From: Streptomyces camelliae
GTDB taxonomy: Bacteria; Actinomycetota; Actinomycetes; Streptomycetales; Streptomycetaceae
Length of the DNA stretch: 64,000 bases
Assembly: GCF_027625935.1 (NCBI RefSeq)
Contig: NZ_CP115300.1
Coordinates: 7,316,001-7,380,000, forward strand
Reading direction: 5' to 3'
Shown: in pieces, positions 44,755 to 53,182 of the stretch
Numbering within the stretch: the stretch's first letter is position 1
How the letters are laid out: each line of letters starts with the position of its first letter
The notes under the pieces: generated by a model
Seen by the model: only the letters and a program-made list of their open reading frames with translations
What the model was told of the DNA's origin: nothing
The model's database searches: none
Program-made: the position numbers and the translations under genes

Positions 44755-46095
44755 ATGCAGCCCAACACTCTGCTCGACGCGATCCTGGACGAGGCGGGCA
44801 TCTCGCACGCCGGTCTCGCCGCCCATGTCAACCAGGCCGGCCGGAGACGCGGTCTCGCCCTCCGGTACGAACACACCGCCGTGGCACGGTGGTTGAAAGG
44901 CCAGCGGCCACGAGGTCAGGTGCCCGACCTGATCTGTGAGGTGCTCGCCAGCCGCCTCCATCGTCCTGTCACGCTCGACGACATCGGTCTCGGCGTGCCC
45001 GGCGAGCCGAGCACCGCGCACGCCGGGTCGCTGTCGGGCTTCGTGGAGCGGGCCACCGCCCTGTGGCGCTCGGACGAACAGCAGCGGCCGCATGTGCTGG
45101 GCGCCCCCGCGGTCACCGGGACCCCGGCGGTCATGCCGGTGTGGGAGTGGGAGAACCCGCCCGAGGACGTGGACGTGTCACGCGGTGGCCGGCACCGGGT
45201 GACCACGGCCGACATCGAGATGCTGCGCGCCGCGCGGGCGCACTACGAGCAGATGTACCGCAAGGCCGGCGGTATCGCGACCCGCACCCGGATCGTCGGC
45301 TTCCTCAACGCCGAGGCGGCGCCGCTGCTGCGGGGCAGCTACACCGACGCGACCGGGCGCCAACTGCACCGGGCGACGGGCGGGTTGGTCGCCGTCGCCG
45401 GTATCTGCGCCTATGACTCCGACGCGCACGGACTCGCGCAGCGCTACTTCCACCAGGCGCTCAGGCTCGCAAAGGCCAGTGGGGACCGGGGACTCGGCGC
45501 CTATGTGATAGCGCTGCTGGTCAACCAGTCGCTGTTCATGCGGGAGTACCGGCAGGCCGTCGCCTTCGCGGAGGCCGCGCTGCGGGCCGCCGGCCGGCAC
45601 ATCACGCCGGCGCTCGCCTCGGACCTGTACGCGATGCAGGCCAAGGCGTACGCCCATCTCGGCGACGCCGGCAGCGCGCTGGCGTGCATCCGGCGCGCGG
45701 AGACGGCCGCCGAGCGGATCCGGCGCGGGTACGAGCCCGACGAGACCGGCTATGTGCAGCCGGGCCTGGTCAATGTGCAGGTGGCCGAGGCGCTGCTCAG
45801 CCTCGGTGAGATCGCCGCCGCCCGGGAGCACGCGGCGGCCGCCGTCGACAACCCCGCCCACGACCGGGGGCGGGTGCACCGGCTCGCCATGCTCTGCACG
45901 ATCGAACTGCGCCAGGGACAGGCCGACAAGGCGGTGGCGACCGCCGTGCAGATGGCCGAGCAGGCCCGCGGAATGGAGTCCCAGCGGCTGCGCGACAGAC
46001 TCCGCGCGGTACGCGAGCACCTGGTGAGTTGCGGCTCGGCCGGTACCGCCGAGGCCGCGGAACTCATCGACGGGGCACTGCGCGTACCGCTGTAG
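44755..46095 (+). CDS. HTH protein with TPR-like tail, transcriptional regulator
   Basis: 446 residues. The N-terminal 75 residues form an XRE-like helix-turn-helix (AGISHAGLAAHVNQAGRRRGL, then EHTAVARWLKGQRPRG), and VPDLICEVLASRLHRPVTLDDIGL is typical of a Streptomyces regulator group. From about residue 150 the protein is all helical with repeated patterns (ARAHYEQMYRKAGGI, AQRYFHQALRLAKASGDRGLGAYV, ALASDLYAMQAKAYAHLGDAGSAL), like TPR units that bind peptides. Similar regulators control development and antibiotics in Streptomyces; no target is evident. The Nudix gene follows 76 bp downstream. Confidence 0.82.
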   Translation: MQPNTLLDAILDEAGISHAGLAAHVNQAGRRRGLALRYEHTAVARWLKGQRPRGQVPDLICEVLASRLHRPVTLDDIGLGVPGEPSTAHAGSLSGFVERATALWRSDEQQRPHVLGAPAVTGTPAVMPVWEWENPPEDVDVSRGGRHRVTTADIEMLRAARAHYEQMYRKAGGIATRTRIVGFLNAEAAPLLRGSYTDATGRQLHRATGGLVAVAGICAYDSDAHGLAQRYFHQALRLAKASGDRGLGAYVIALLVNQSLFMREYRQAVAFAEAALRAAGRHITPALASDLYAMQAKAYAHLGDAGSALACIRRAETAAERIRRGYEPDETGYVQPGLVNVQVAEALLSLGEIAAAREHAAAAVDNPAHDRGRVHRLAMLCTIELRQGQADKAVATAVQMAEQARGMESQRLRDRLRAVREHLVSCGSAGTAEAAELIDGALRVPL

Positions 46096-46171
46096 GCCCG
46101 GTGCAGGCCCTCTGTGGGTACTCCGTCCCTGCTGCGATATTGCCACTTACTCGGCGGAAGGTGGCAGAACC

Positions 46172-46708
46172 GTGCAGTGGACGAAGCAGAACGAACAAAC
46201 TGTGTACGCAAATCGCTGGTTCAGCGTCAATCTCGCTGATGTCGAGCTGCCGGACGGCCGGCATCTGGACCACTTCCTGATCCGGCTGCGGCCGGTGGCC
46301 GTGGCCACGGTCGTCAACGAGGCGGGCGAGGTGCTGCTGCTGTGGCGGCACCGCTTCATCACCGACAGCTGGGGCTGGGAACTGCCCGCGGGTGTCGTCG
46401 AGGACGGCGAGGACATCGCCGTGGCGGCCGCCCGGGAACTGGAGGAGGAGACCGGCTGGCGGCCGGGGCCCCTGCACCACCTCATGACCGTGGAGCCGTC
46501 CAACGGCCTCTCCGACGCCCGGCACCACATCTACTGGTCCGACCGGGGCGAGTACGTCGGACATCCCGTGGACGACTTCGAGTCGGACCGGCGGGAATGG
46601 GTACCGCTCAAACTCGTGCCGGATCTGATCGCCCGTGGGGAGGTCCCGGCCGCCAACATGGCGGCCGCGTTACTGCTGTTGCACCACCTCAGGCTCGCCG
46701 AAGGCTAG
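46172..46708 (+). CDS. Nudix hydrolase (ADP-sugar diphosphatase type), with TTA codon
   Basis: 178 residues. The Nudix box GVVEDGEDIAVAAARELEEETGW (about residues 72-94) is complete and binds Mg2+ for diphosphate cleavage. An ADP-ribose or sugar-nucleotide diphosphatase is suggested by the long N-terminal beta segment (WFSVNLADVELPDG) and the C-terminal EYVGHPVDDFESDRREW. The GTG start follows GAAGGTGG. Codon 167 is TTA (46670-46672), so full-length product should need the bldA leucyl tRNA. Its last four bases overlap the convergent small-protein gene, which also has a TTA codon. Confidence 0.88.
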   Translation: MQWTKQNEQTVYANRWFSVNLADVELPDGRHLDHFLIRLRPVAVATVVNEAGEVLLLWRHRFITDSWGWELPAGVVEDGEDIAVAAARELEEETGWRPGPLHHLMTVEPSNGLSDARHHIYWSDRGEYVGHPVDDFESDRREWVPLKLVPDLIARGEVPAANMAAALLLLHHLRLAEG

Positions 46709-46962
46709 CGGGCCAGTGCCTGCCAGACCGTCACGACGAGGGCTCCGAGGGCCGTGAGGGCGGCGAGCGAGGGCAGTGGCCAGCGCGCGTGTTCCAGGGA
46801 GATCATCCGGGAGTTCAGCTCGTCCACTTCCTTGGCGGTCTCCTTGGTGCGGTGACTGAGCAGTGCCAGACCTCCCTCGACCCGGGCGTACGCGACGTCG
46901 AGGCGGCGACGTAACTCTGCGAGTTCTTCCTGGACCACGGAATGATCGGAATCGGTGGTCAC
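46705..46962 (-). CDS. Small coiled-coil protein with C-terminal membrane anchor, with TTA codon
   Basis: 85 residues. Residues 8-60 form a charged helix with heptad leucines (EELAELRRRLDVAYARVEGG, then KETAKEVDELNSRM). Residues 62-84 are a hydrophobic tail (PLPSLAALTALGALVVTVWQ), so this is a tail-anchored protein. The GTG start follows AGAGAGGAAT. Codon 17 is TTA (46912-46914). It ends inside the final codon of the Nudix gene on the other strand. No known family is recognised. The two adjoining TTA genes look like a bldA-controlled pair. Confidence 0.7.
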   Translation of the reverse strand: MTTDSDHSVVQEELAELRRRLDVAYARVEGGLALLSHRTKETAKEVDELNSRMISLEHARWPLPSLAALTALGALVVTVWQALAR

Positions 46963-47153
46963 GGTTTCATTCCTCTCTGTGGCCGAATGTGGTCCTCCAC
47001 ATCCGTTGCATGGGCATGAAGAGTCAACTCGCCTGGTGGGCGCACGGGGAGCGTGTGCGACGGGCATATGCGAGCCCGGCGCGCACACGGGGAGTGAAAC
47101 AGATGGGCCCGGCACCGAGTTCCGGTGCCGGGCCCAGGCGTCGCAGGGAGTAA

Positions 47154-48029
47154 TCAGCCGTAGGTGTAGAAGCCCGACCCGGTCTTCCGGCCCAGCCGGC
47201 CCGCCTCGACCATGCGCTGGAGCAGCGGGGGAGCGGCGTACAGGGGCTCCTTGTACTCGGCGTACATGCTGTTCGCGATGGAGACGATGGTGTCCAGGCC
47301 GATCAGGTCGGACAGCTTCAGCGGGCCCATCGGGTGGGCGCAGCCCATCTCCATGCCGTTGTCGATGTCCTCGCGGCTGGCGATGCCCGACTCGAACATC
47401 CGGATCGCGGAGAGCAGGTAGGGCACGAGCAGTGCGTTGACCACGAAGCCGGAGCGGTCCTGGGCACGGATGGCGTGCTTGCCGAGCACCTTCTCGGCGA
47501 AGAGCTGGGCGCGGCTGAGGGTGCCCTCGGAGGTGGTCAGCGCCGGGATCAGCTCGACCAGCTGCTGCACCGGGGCCGGGTTGAAGAAGTGGATGCCGAC
47601 GACATGGTCCGGGCGGGAGGTGGCGACCGCCAGCTTCACCAGCGGGATCGAGGAGGTGTTGGAGGCGAGGATCGCGTCCGGGCGGGTCACCACCTGGTCG
47701 AGCACCTGGAAGATCTCCGTCTTCACCGGCTCGCTCTCCACCACGGCCTCGATCACCAGGTCGCGGTCGGCGAACTCGCCGAGGTCCGTGGTGAAGCTGA
47801 GCCGCGCCTGCGTGGCGTCCCGCTCCTCCTCGGTGATCTTGCCGCGCTGGGCGGCCTTGGCCAGGGAGTTGTACAGCCGGGTGCGGCCGATCTCCAGGGC
47901 CTCGCCGGTGGTCTCGGCGACCTTCACGTCCAGTCCGGCGCGGGCGCACACCTCGGCGATGCCCGCGCCCATCTGGCCGCAGCCCACGACTCCGACGCGC
48001 GCAATGTCTCCCGCTGGGATGCCCGTCAC
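47154..48029 (-). CDS. 3-hydroxybutyryl-CoA dehydrogenase (3-hydroxyacyl-CoA dehydrogenase)
   Basis: 291 residues. The N-terminal Rossmann domain has GVVGCGQMGAGIAEVCARAGLDV. The catalytic segments follow: ASNTSSIPLVKLA near residue 125, and HFFNPAPVQQLVELI near 150, with the histidine that pairs with a glutamate further on. The C-terminal domain has GCAHPMGPLKLSDLIGLDT and the closing KTGSGFYTYG. It reversibly oxidises 3-hydroxyacyl-CoA with NAD(P), for example in butyryl-CoA or PHB metabolism. The GTG start is preceded by AAGGGGTCGA. It is alone on its strand. Confidence 0.95.
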   Translation of the reverse strand: MTGIPAGDIARVGVVGCGQMGAGIAEVCARAGLDVKVAETTGEALEIGRTRLYNSLAKAAQRGKITEEERDATQARLSFTTDLGEFADRDLVIEAVVESEPVKTEIFQVLDQVVTRPDAILASNTSSIPLVKLAVATSRPDHVVGIHFFNPAPVQQLVELIPALTTSEGTLSRAQLFAEKVLGKHAIRAQDRSGFVVNALLVPYLLSAIRMFESGIASREDIDNGMEMGCAHPMGPLKLSDLIGLDTIVSIANSMYAEYKEPLYAAPPLLQRMVEAGRLGRKTGSGFYTYG

Positions 48030-48198
48030 ATCGACCCCTTCGCTGATCTACGGCACTCGCAGGACCTCCGGGTTTCGGCGCCTGCTCCGATCGTGCACGT
48101 TACCGCCAAGTATCGATGATCGATCGCGTGGGTAGGGGCATCCTGGAGCGCGGAACGATCCGTGACGGAGCGGATCCGCAGCGTATGGGGGTGTACGG

Positions 48199-49434
48199 AT
48201 GGGGCACTTGGCACGGCGGGCCTTCACGCTGGCGGTGCTGTCGTCCCTGGTCACGGCGCCCGGCGCGAGGGCCGTACCGCGTACCGAGGGGCCCGATCAC
48301 CGGCCGAGGGCCGAGATGCGCGGTGTGTGGGTCGCCACGGTCGCCAACCGGGACTGGCCGTCACAGCCCGGCCTGCCGGCCGCCGACCAGCGCGCGGAGC
48401 TGATCGTCCATCTCGACAAGGCGGTCCGGGACCGGCTGAACACGGTGATGTTCCAGGTCCGGCCCACCGCCGACGCCCTGTGGCCGTCCCCGTACGAGCC
48501 CTGGTCCGAGTACCTCACCGGCACCCAGGGCAAGGACCCGGGCTGGGACCCGCTGGGCACCGCCGTGCGCGAGGCCCACGCCCGGGGCCTGGAGCTGCAC
48601 GCCTGGTTCAACCCGTACCGGATCGCGAACCACACCGACCCCGGCCGGCTGGCCCCCTCGCACCCGGCCCGCAAGCACCCCGACTGGGTGGTGCCGTACG
48701 GCGGCAGGCTCTACTACAACCCCGGCCTGCCCGAGGTCCGCGCCTTCGTCCAGCGGGCCATGCTCGACGCGGTCGCGCGGTACCCGGTCGACGCCGTCCA
48801 CTTCGACGACTACTTCTACCCCTACCCGGTCGCCGGGCAGACCTTCGACGACGATGACGCCTACGACCGCTACGGCGGCGCCTTCGGCAGCCGGGCCGAC
48901 TGGCGGCGGGACAACATCAACAGGCTCGTCGAGGAGATGGCCGACGGCATCAGGCGGACCCGGCCCGGCACCCGGTTCGGGATCAGCCCCTTCGGGGTGT
49001 GGCGCAACGCCTCGACCGACCCGCGCGGCTCGGACACCCAGGCGGGCGCGCAGACCTACGACGACCTGTACGCCGACACCCGGCGCTGGGTCCGCGAGCA
49101 CTGGATCGACTACGTCGTCCCGCAGATCTACTGGAACATCGGCTTCGCCGCCGCCGACTACGCGAAGCTGGCCGACTGGTGGGCCTCGGTCGCGCAGGGC
49201 ACCGGGACGCACCTGTACATCGGTGAGGCCCTGTACAAGGCGGGGGCCGCCGGGCAGCCGCCAGCCTGGCAGGACCCCGTCGAGCTGTCCCGGCACCTCA
49301 CGCTCGCCGCGCGGTACCCGCAGGTGCGCGGGCACGTCTTCTTCGCGGCCAAGGACGTGGCGGCCGATCCGATCGGTGCGATGGCACGCGTGGTCGCCGA
49401 TCACTACGAGCGACCGGCGAAGCCACCGCGGTGA
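48199..49434 (+). CDS. Exported glycosyl-hydrolase-like 10 (GHL10/DUF187) protein
   Basis: 411 residues. A signal peptide is present (RRAFTLAVLSSLVTAPGARA, cleavage near residue 27). The mature part begins MRGVWVATVANRDWPS, then NTVMFQVRPTADALWPS, AWFNPYRIANHTDPG, VDAVHFDDYFYPYPV and FGISPFGVWRN. These are diagnostic of the GHL10 TIM-barrel family, putative peptidoglycan-related glycosidases or amidohydrolases. The conserved Asp pair (HFDDY) is intact. It probably acts on the cell wall. It is divergent from the hydroxyacyl-CoA dehydrogenase. Confidence 0.9.
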   Translation: MGHLARRAFTLAVLSSLVTAPGARAVPRTEGPDHRPRAEMRGVWVATVANRDWPSQPGLPAADQRAELIVHLDKAVRDRLNTVMFQVRPTADALWPSPYEPWSEYLTGTQGKDPGWDPLGTAVREAHARGLELHAWFNPYRIANHTDPGRLAPSHPARKHPDWVVPYGGRLYYNPGLPEVRAFVQRAMLDAVARYPVDAVHFDDYFYPYPVAGQTFDDDDAYDRYGGAFGSRADWRRDNINRLVEEMADGIRRTRPGTRFGISPFGVWRNASTDPRGSDTQAGAQTYDDLYADTRRWVREHWIDYVVPQIYWNIGFAAADYAKLADWWASVAQGTGTHLYIGEALYKAGAAGQPPAWQDPVELSRHLTLAARYPQVRGHVFFAAKDVAADPIGAMARVVADHYERPAKPPR

Positions 49435-49435
49435 G

Positions 49436-49633
49436 CTAGCGCTGTGGTTCTTCCTTGTGCTTGACCTGGCAGTCGGGTCCGGGGGACAGGATCGCCTGGT
49501 GTCCGTCCTGGAACTGGACGCGGTAGGGCGGGTTGCCCTCGGGACCGAGTACTTCGACCACTTCTGATTCCTGGTCGTGCTGACCGACCACCCTGCCGTG
49601 CTGAATCAGGTGGTCGCCCTTGGATGCGCGCAT
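49436..49633 (-). CDS. DUF1918 protein
   Basis: 65 residues. MRASKGDHLIQHGRVVGQHD, then EVVEVLGPEGNPPYRVQFQDG and ILSPGPDCQVKH match DUF1918, a small SH3-like beta barrel widespread in actinobacteria and of unknown function. It converges on the GHL10 gene with one base between the stops. No regulator or partner is evident. The EamA exporter lies upstream on the same strand, 20 bp away, so both may be co-transcribed. Confidence 0.88.
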   Translation of the reverse strand: MRASKGDHLIQHGRVVGQHDQESEVVEVLGPEGNPPYRVQFQDGHQAILSPGPDCQVKHKEEPQR

Positions 49634-49653
49634 CTCGCAGGCCCTCCTCACGA

Positions 49654-50565
49654 TCACGACCGCTGTGTGACGGCGATGCACACGAGGACGGCGACGGCAG
49701 TCAGGGGAGCGGCCGCCGTGAAGTGCTCGCCCAGCAGCAGCGCCGACCACACCAGTGTGAGCAGCGGCTGAGCCAACTGCAACTGGCTGGCCCGCGGGAT
49801 GCCGATGGCCGCCATCCCCCGGTACCAGACGACCAGGCCGAGGAACTGCGAGCCCAGCGCCACCCACAGCAGACCGGCGATCCCGTGCCAGGTGAGCTGG
49901 ACGGGCTCGTAGGACAGCGCCACCGCGGCGGCCGGGACGGTCAGCGGCGTGCACAGCACCAGCGCCCAGCCGATGACCTGCCAGCCCGGCATCACCCGGG
50001 CCAGCCGGCCGCCCTCGGTGTATCCGGCGGCGCACACCAGCAGGGCCGCGAAAAGGTAGCCGTCGGCGGCCGTCAGCGCGCCGCCGCTCTGGGTGAGGGT
50101 GAAGGCGACCACGGCCGCGGCCCCCGCGAGCGCGGCCAGCCAGAACCGGCGCGAGGGGCGGCTGCCCATGCGCACGGCCGACAGCACCGCGGTGGTCAGC
50201 GGCAGCAGCCCCACCACGACGGCGGCGTGCGCGGTGGTGGAGGTCTGCAGGGCGAGCGTGGTCAGCATCGGGAAGCCCAGCACCACGCCGGCCGCCACGA
50301 CCGCGAGCCCCGGCAGATGCCGTCGATCCGGCAGCGGGACCTTCAGAGCGAGCAGACAGCCGCCCGCGACCAGTGCCGCGAGGACGCAGCGCGCGGCCAC
50401 CAGCGACCACGGGCCGAATCCCTCCAGCCCCCAGGCGGTGGCCGGGAAGGTCAGAGAGAAGGAGGCGACGCCGAGGAAGGCGAGGGCCGTACCGAGGCCA
50501 TGCCGCTCGCGCGGGACGGTGACCGCTATCGAGCTCGGGACAGTAGCGCTACTCTGTGTCTTCAT
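49654..50565 (-). CDS. EamA/DMT-family transporter
   Basis: 303 residues with ten predicted membrane spans in two five-span halves, the standard EamA layout (for example GLGTALAFLGVASFSLTFPAT and YFLAALLV-type segments). The family exports amino acids, nucleotides or drugs; the substrate is not known. The start codon overlaps that of the divergent MocR-type regulator, and a palindrome sits over both promoters, so regulation of this gene by it is highly likely. Confidence 0.9.
   Translation of the reverse strand: MKTQSSATVPSSIAVTVPRERHGLGTALAFLGVASFSLTFPATAWGLEGFGPWSLVAARCVLAALVAGGCLLALKVPLPDRRHLPGLAVVAAGVVLGFPMLTTLALQTSTTAHAAVVVGLLPLTTAVLSAVRMGSRPSRRFWLAALAGAAAVVAFTLTQSGGALTAADGYLFAALLVCAAGYTEGGRLARVMPGWQVIGWALVLCTPLTVPAAAVALSYEPVQLTWHGIAGLLWVALGSQFLGLVVWYRGMAAIGIPRASQLQLAQPLLTLVWSALLLGEHFTAAAPLTAVAVLVCIAVTQRS
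50542..50553. promoter_or_regulatory. Perfect 12-bp palindrome in the exporter/MocR overlap, candidate operator
   Basis: AGTAGCGCTACT lies ten bases before the overlapping start codons of the divergent pair. A related half, GCGTAGCAG, occurs inside the first MocR codons. Binding by the MocR protein would block both directions. Confidence 0.55.
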
Positions 50566-51997
50566 GCATGAGCGTAGCAGTGTGAGTGAGCTGGCGGAAT
50601 GGCTCCGACGGGATCTGGACCGCTACTCTCCCGGTGGAAAGCTCCCGTCGAGCCGGGCCCTGGTCGAGCGGTTCCGGGTGAGCCCGGTGACCGTCTCGCG
50701 GGCGCTGGCCCAGCTGGCCGCCGAGGGGCTGGTGGTCACCCGGCCCGGCGCCGGTGCCTTCCGCGCCCGGCCGCGGGCCACGGAGCCGCCGGCCGGGGAC
50801 ACCTCCTGGCAGGAGGTCGCACTGAGCGCCGACGGCGCCGCCGAGCTCGTACCGCGCACGGTGGACGCCTCCGGGGTCACGGTCTCGCTGGCCACCCCGC
50901 CGCCCGGGGTGCTGGAGTTCAGCGGCGGCTATCTGCATCCCTCCCTCCAGCCCGAGCGGGCCATGGCGGCCGCCCTGGCCCGGGCCGGACGGCGGCCCGG
51001 CGCCTGGGGCAGGCCGCCGCTGGAGGGGCTGCCCGAGCTGCGCGAGTGGTTCGCGCGGGGGATCGGCGGTGCCGTCACGGCGGCCGAGGTGCTGATCGCG
51101 GCCGGCGGGCAGTCCGCCCTGGCCACCGCCCTGCGCGCGCTCGCCCCGCCCGGCGCCCCCGTGCTCGTGGAGTCACCGACCTACCCCGGCATGCTGGCCC
51201 TCGCCCGCGCGGCCGGGCTGCGCCCGGTGCCGGTGCCCGTGGACCCCGACGGCGTACGGCCCGGCCTGCTCGCCGACGCCTTCCGGGCCAGCGGCGCCCG
51301 GGTGTTCGTCTGCCAGCCCCTCTTCCAGAACCCGACCGGCGCCGTCCTCGCCCCGGACCGGCGGGCCGAGGTGCTGCGCATCGCCCGCGAGGCCGGCGCG
51401 TTCGTCGTCGAGGACGACTTCGTCCGGCGCCTCGTGCACGCCGACGCCGGCCCCCTGCCCCGCCCGCTGGCCGCCGACGACCTCGACGGCGTCGTCGTGC
51501 ACGTCGGCTCGCTGACCAAGGCGACCTCGCCCAGCTTCCGGGTGAGCGCCCTGGCCGCGCACGGCCCGGTGCTGGAACGGCTGCGCGCCATCCAGGTCGT
51601 GGACAGCTTCTTTGTGCCCCGGCCGCTGCAGGAGGCGGCCCTGGAACTGGTCGGCTCCCCGGCCTGGCCCCGCCATCTGCGGGCGCTCTCGGCCGAGTTG
51701 AGGGAGCGGCGCGACGCCATGACGGCCGGTCTCGCCCGGCACCTGCCCGAACTCGCCCTGCCCCACGTCCCGTCCGGCGGCTACCACCTCTGGCTGCGCC
51801 TGCCCGACGGCGCCGACGAGGCGGCCCTCACCGCCGCCGCCCTGCGCGCGGGTGTCGCCATCACCCCCGGCCGCCCCTACTTCAGCGCCGAACCCCCCGC
51901 GGCCCACCTGCGGTTGAGCTTCGCGGCGGTCGCCGGGACCGGGGAGATCGCGGAGGGCGTACGGCGGCTGCGGGCGGCGTGCGAGGAGGTGCTCTAG
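50564..51997 (+). CDS. MocR-type regulator (GntR HTH plus PLP aminotransferase domain)
   Basis: 477 residues. The N-terminal winged helix (SSRALVERFRVSPVTVSRAL, about residues 25-50) is GntR type. The remaining 400 residues are a fold-type I aminotransferase: the PLP site has GGQSALATALRAL, SPTYPG, CQPLFQNPTG and the Schiff-base lysine in VGSLTKATSPSFR (near residue 320). MocR proteins sense PLP-linked amino compounds and control neighbouring genes, here the divergent EamA exporter. The start is placed at the ATG, one base past the exporter start; a GTG six codons on is also possible. Confidence 0.9.
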   Translation: MHERSSVSELAEWLRRDLDRYSPGGKLPSSRALVERFRVSPVTVSRALAQLAAEGLVVTRPGAGAFRARPRATEPPAGDTSWQEVALSADGAAELVPRTVDASGVTVSLATPPPGVLEFSGGYLHPSLQPERAMAAALARAGRRPGAWGRPPLEGLPELREWFARGIGGAVTAAEVLIAAGGQSALATALRALAPPGAPVLVESPTYPGMLALARAAGLRPVPVPVDPDGVRPGLLADAFRASGARVFVCQPLFQNPTGAVLAPDRRAEVLRIAREAGAFVVEDDFVRRLVHADAGPLPRPLAADDLDGVVVHVGSLTKATSPSFRVSALAAHGPVLERLRAIQVVDSFFVPRPLQEAALELVGSPAWPRHLRALSAELRERRDAMTAGLARHLPELALPHVPSGGYHLWLRLPDGADEAALTAAALRAGVAITPGRPYFSAEPPAAHLRLSFAAVAGTGEIAEGVRRLRAACEEVL

Positions 51998-52608
51998 GGA
52001 AGGGTCACCAGGCCGCAGGTGATCTCCAGCTCCTCGAACAGCTCCGGGGTCAGCCGCACCCCGGTGATCCGCTCGGCGAGCGCGAAGGCGGCCTCGGTGT
52101 GCCCGGCGAAGTCCCGCTCGTCGTCGGAACGCAGGTCGAAGCCGGCCTCCCGCATCTCGGTGAGGCAGGCGTCAGGGTCGCTGCCATGGCGCTGAGCGGG
52201 GAACAGCGGCTCGAAGCCGAGACGTGTCACGCCGTCCTGCGACCAGGAGAAACTGTCCACCGCGTTGACGTTCCGGAAGTGGGAGACCACCGTACGGCCC
52301 CGGCAGACGGGATCCATCAGTTCCGAGCGGTTGCCGACGTACCCGTTGTACTCGACCATCAGCGTCCAGTCGCCGACGGCCGCGACGCCGACGAGCAGTT
52401 TCTCGTCCTCGTACTCGTCCCAGGCGTCGTACGACGGCTCGGCCAGCTCCGCCACCCCGGTCACCCGCCCCTCGGGTTCCGCCCGAAGCTCCCGCAGCAG
52501 CTGATCGGGCGTGATGTTCTCCACCAGTGTGAGGCAGTAGGCCTCCAGGAGGCCCTGGTACCGCTCCTTGAGCCAGCCGTAGTCGGCGGCGGTCGTGATC
52601 CCGTTCAT
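51994..52608 (-). CDS. DUF6461 family protein
   Basis: 204 residues. It begins MNGITTAADYGWLKERYQGL and contains PEGRVTGVAELAEPSYDAWD, VGDWTLMVEYNGYVGNRSEL and VSHFRNVNAVDSFSW, which correspond to the DUF6461 proteins of Streptomyces. No function is known. No signal or membrane span. It overlaps the MocR stop by four bases on the opposite strand and is divergent from an acetyltransferase 48 bp away. No convincing ribosome site precedes the ATG, so the start is uncertain. Confidence 0.75.
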   Translation of the reverse strand: MNGITTAADYGWLKERYQGLLEAYCLTLVENITPDQLLRELRAEPEGRVTGVAELAEPSYDAWDEYEDEKLLVGVAAVGDWTLMVEYNGYVGNRSELMDPVCRGRTVVSHFRNVNAVDSFSWSQDGVTRLGFEPLFPAQRHGSDPDACLTEMREAGFDLRSDDERDFAGHTEAAFALAERITGVRLTPELFEELEITCGLVTLP

Positions 52609-52656
52609 GGGAAAAAGGATGTCAGGTGGCACGGACACTTCTGCGATCATCGGCCG

Positions 52657-53094
52657 ATGAGCGATACGCCCGAACTCCCCGACGGCTACGAGTTCTCCGC
52701 CGACACCGCCCGCGTCGACGTCGACCGCGTCCACACCTGGCTGTCGACCGACGCCTACTGGGCGATCGGCCGGCCGCGCGAGAAGCATGAGCGGGCGATG
52801 GCGTCCTCGCTGAACTTCGGGGTGTACGACCGGGCCTCGGGGGCGCAGGTGGCGTACGCGCGCGTGGTCACCGACGAGGCGCTGTTCGCGTGGCTCGCCG
52901 ATGTGTACGTCGACCCGTCGGTGCGCGGCAAGGGCGTCGGCACGGCGTTCGTCGGCCGCATCCGCGACCACCTCAAGCCGTACGGCCTGCGCCGCATGCT
53001 GCTCGCCACCCACGACGCGCACGGGGTGTACGAGAAGGCCGGCTTCCAGCCGCTGGAGCGTCCCGAGCAGTGGATGATCCACCTCTTCACGTGA
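52657..53094 (+). CDS. GNAT-family acetyltransferase
   Basis: 145 residues. The acetyl-CoA-binding strand and loop VDPSVRGKGVGTAFVGRIRDH lie near residues 88-108, preceded by VAYARVVTDEALFAWLADVYV. The end LATHDAHGVYEKAGFQPLERPEQWMI is typical of a YjbC/Rv-type small-molecule acetyltransferase. The ATG gives MSDTPELPDGYEF. The substrate is unknown; the divergent DUF6461 gene may share a promoter region. Confidence 0.85.
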   Translation: MSDTPELPDGYEFSADTARVDVDRVHTWLSTDAYWAIGRPREKHERAMASSLNFGVYDRASGAQVAYARVVTDEALFAWLADVYVDPSVRGKGVGTAFVGRIRDHLKPYGLRRMLLATHDAHGVYEKAGFQPLERPEQWMIHLFT

Positions 53095-53182
53095 AGAACT
53101 TTCGGGTGAGCGCCCACATATCCGCCGTAACTCGCAGGTAACACCCCTTGACCTGCGCTCTCCCTCGGCCCACCATCACCGC

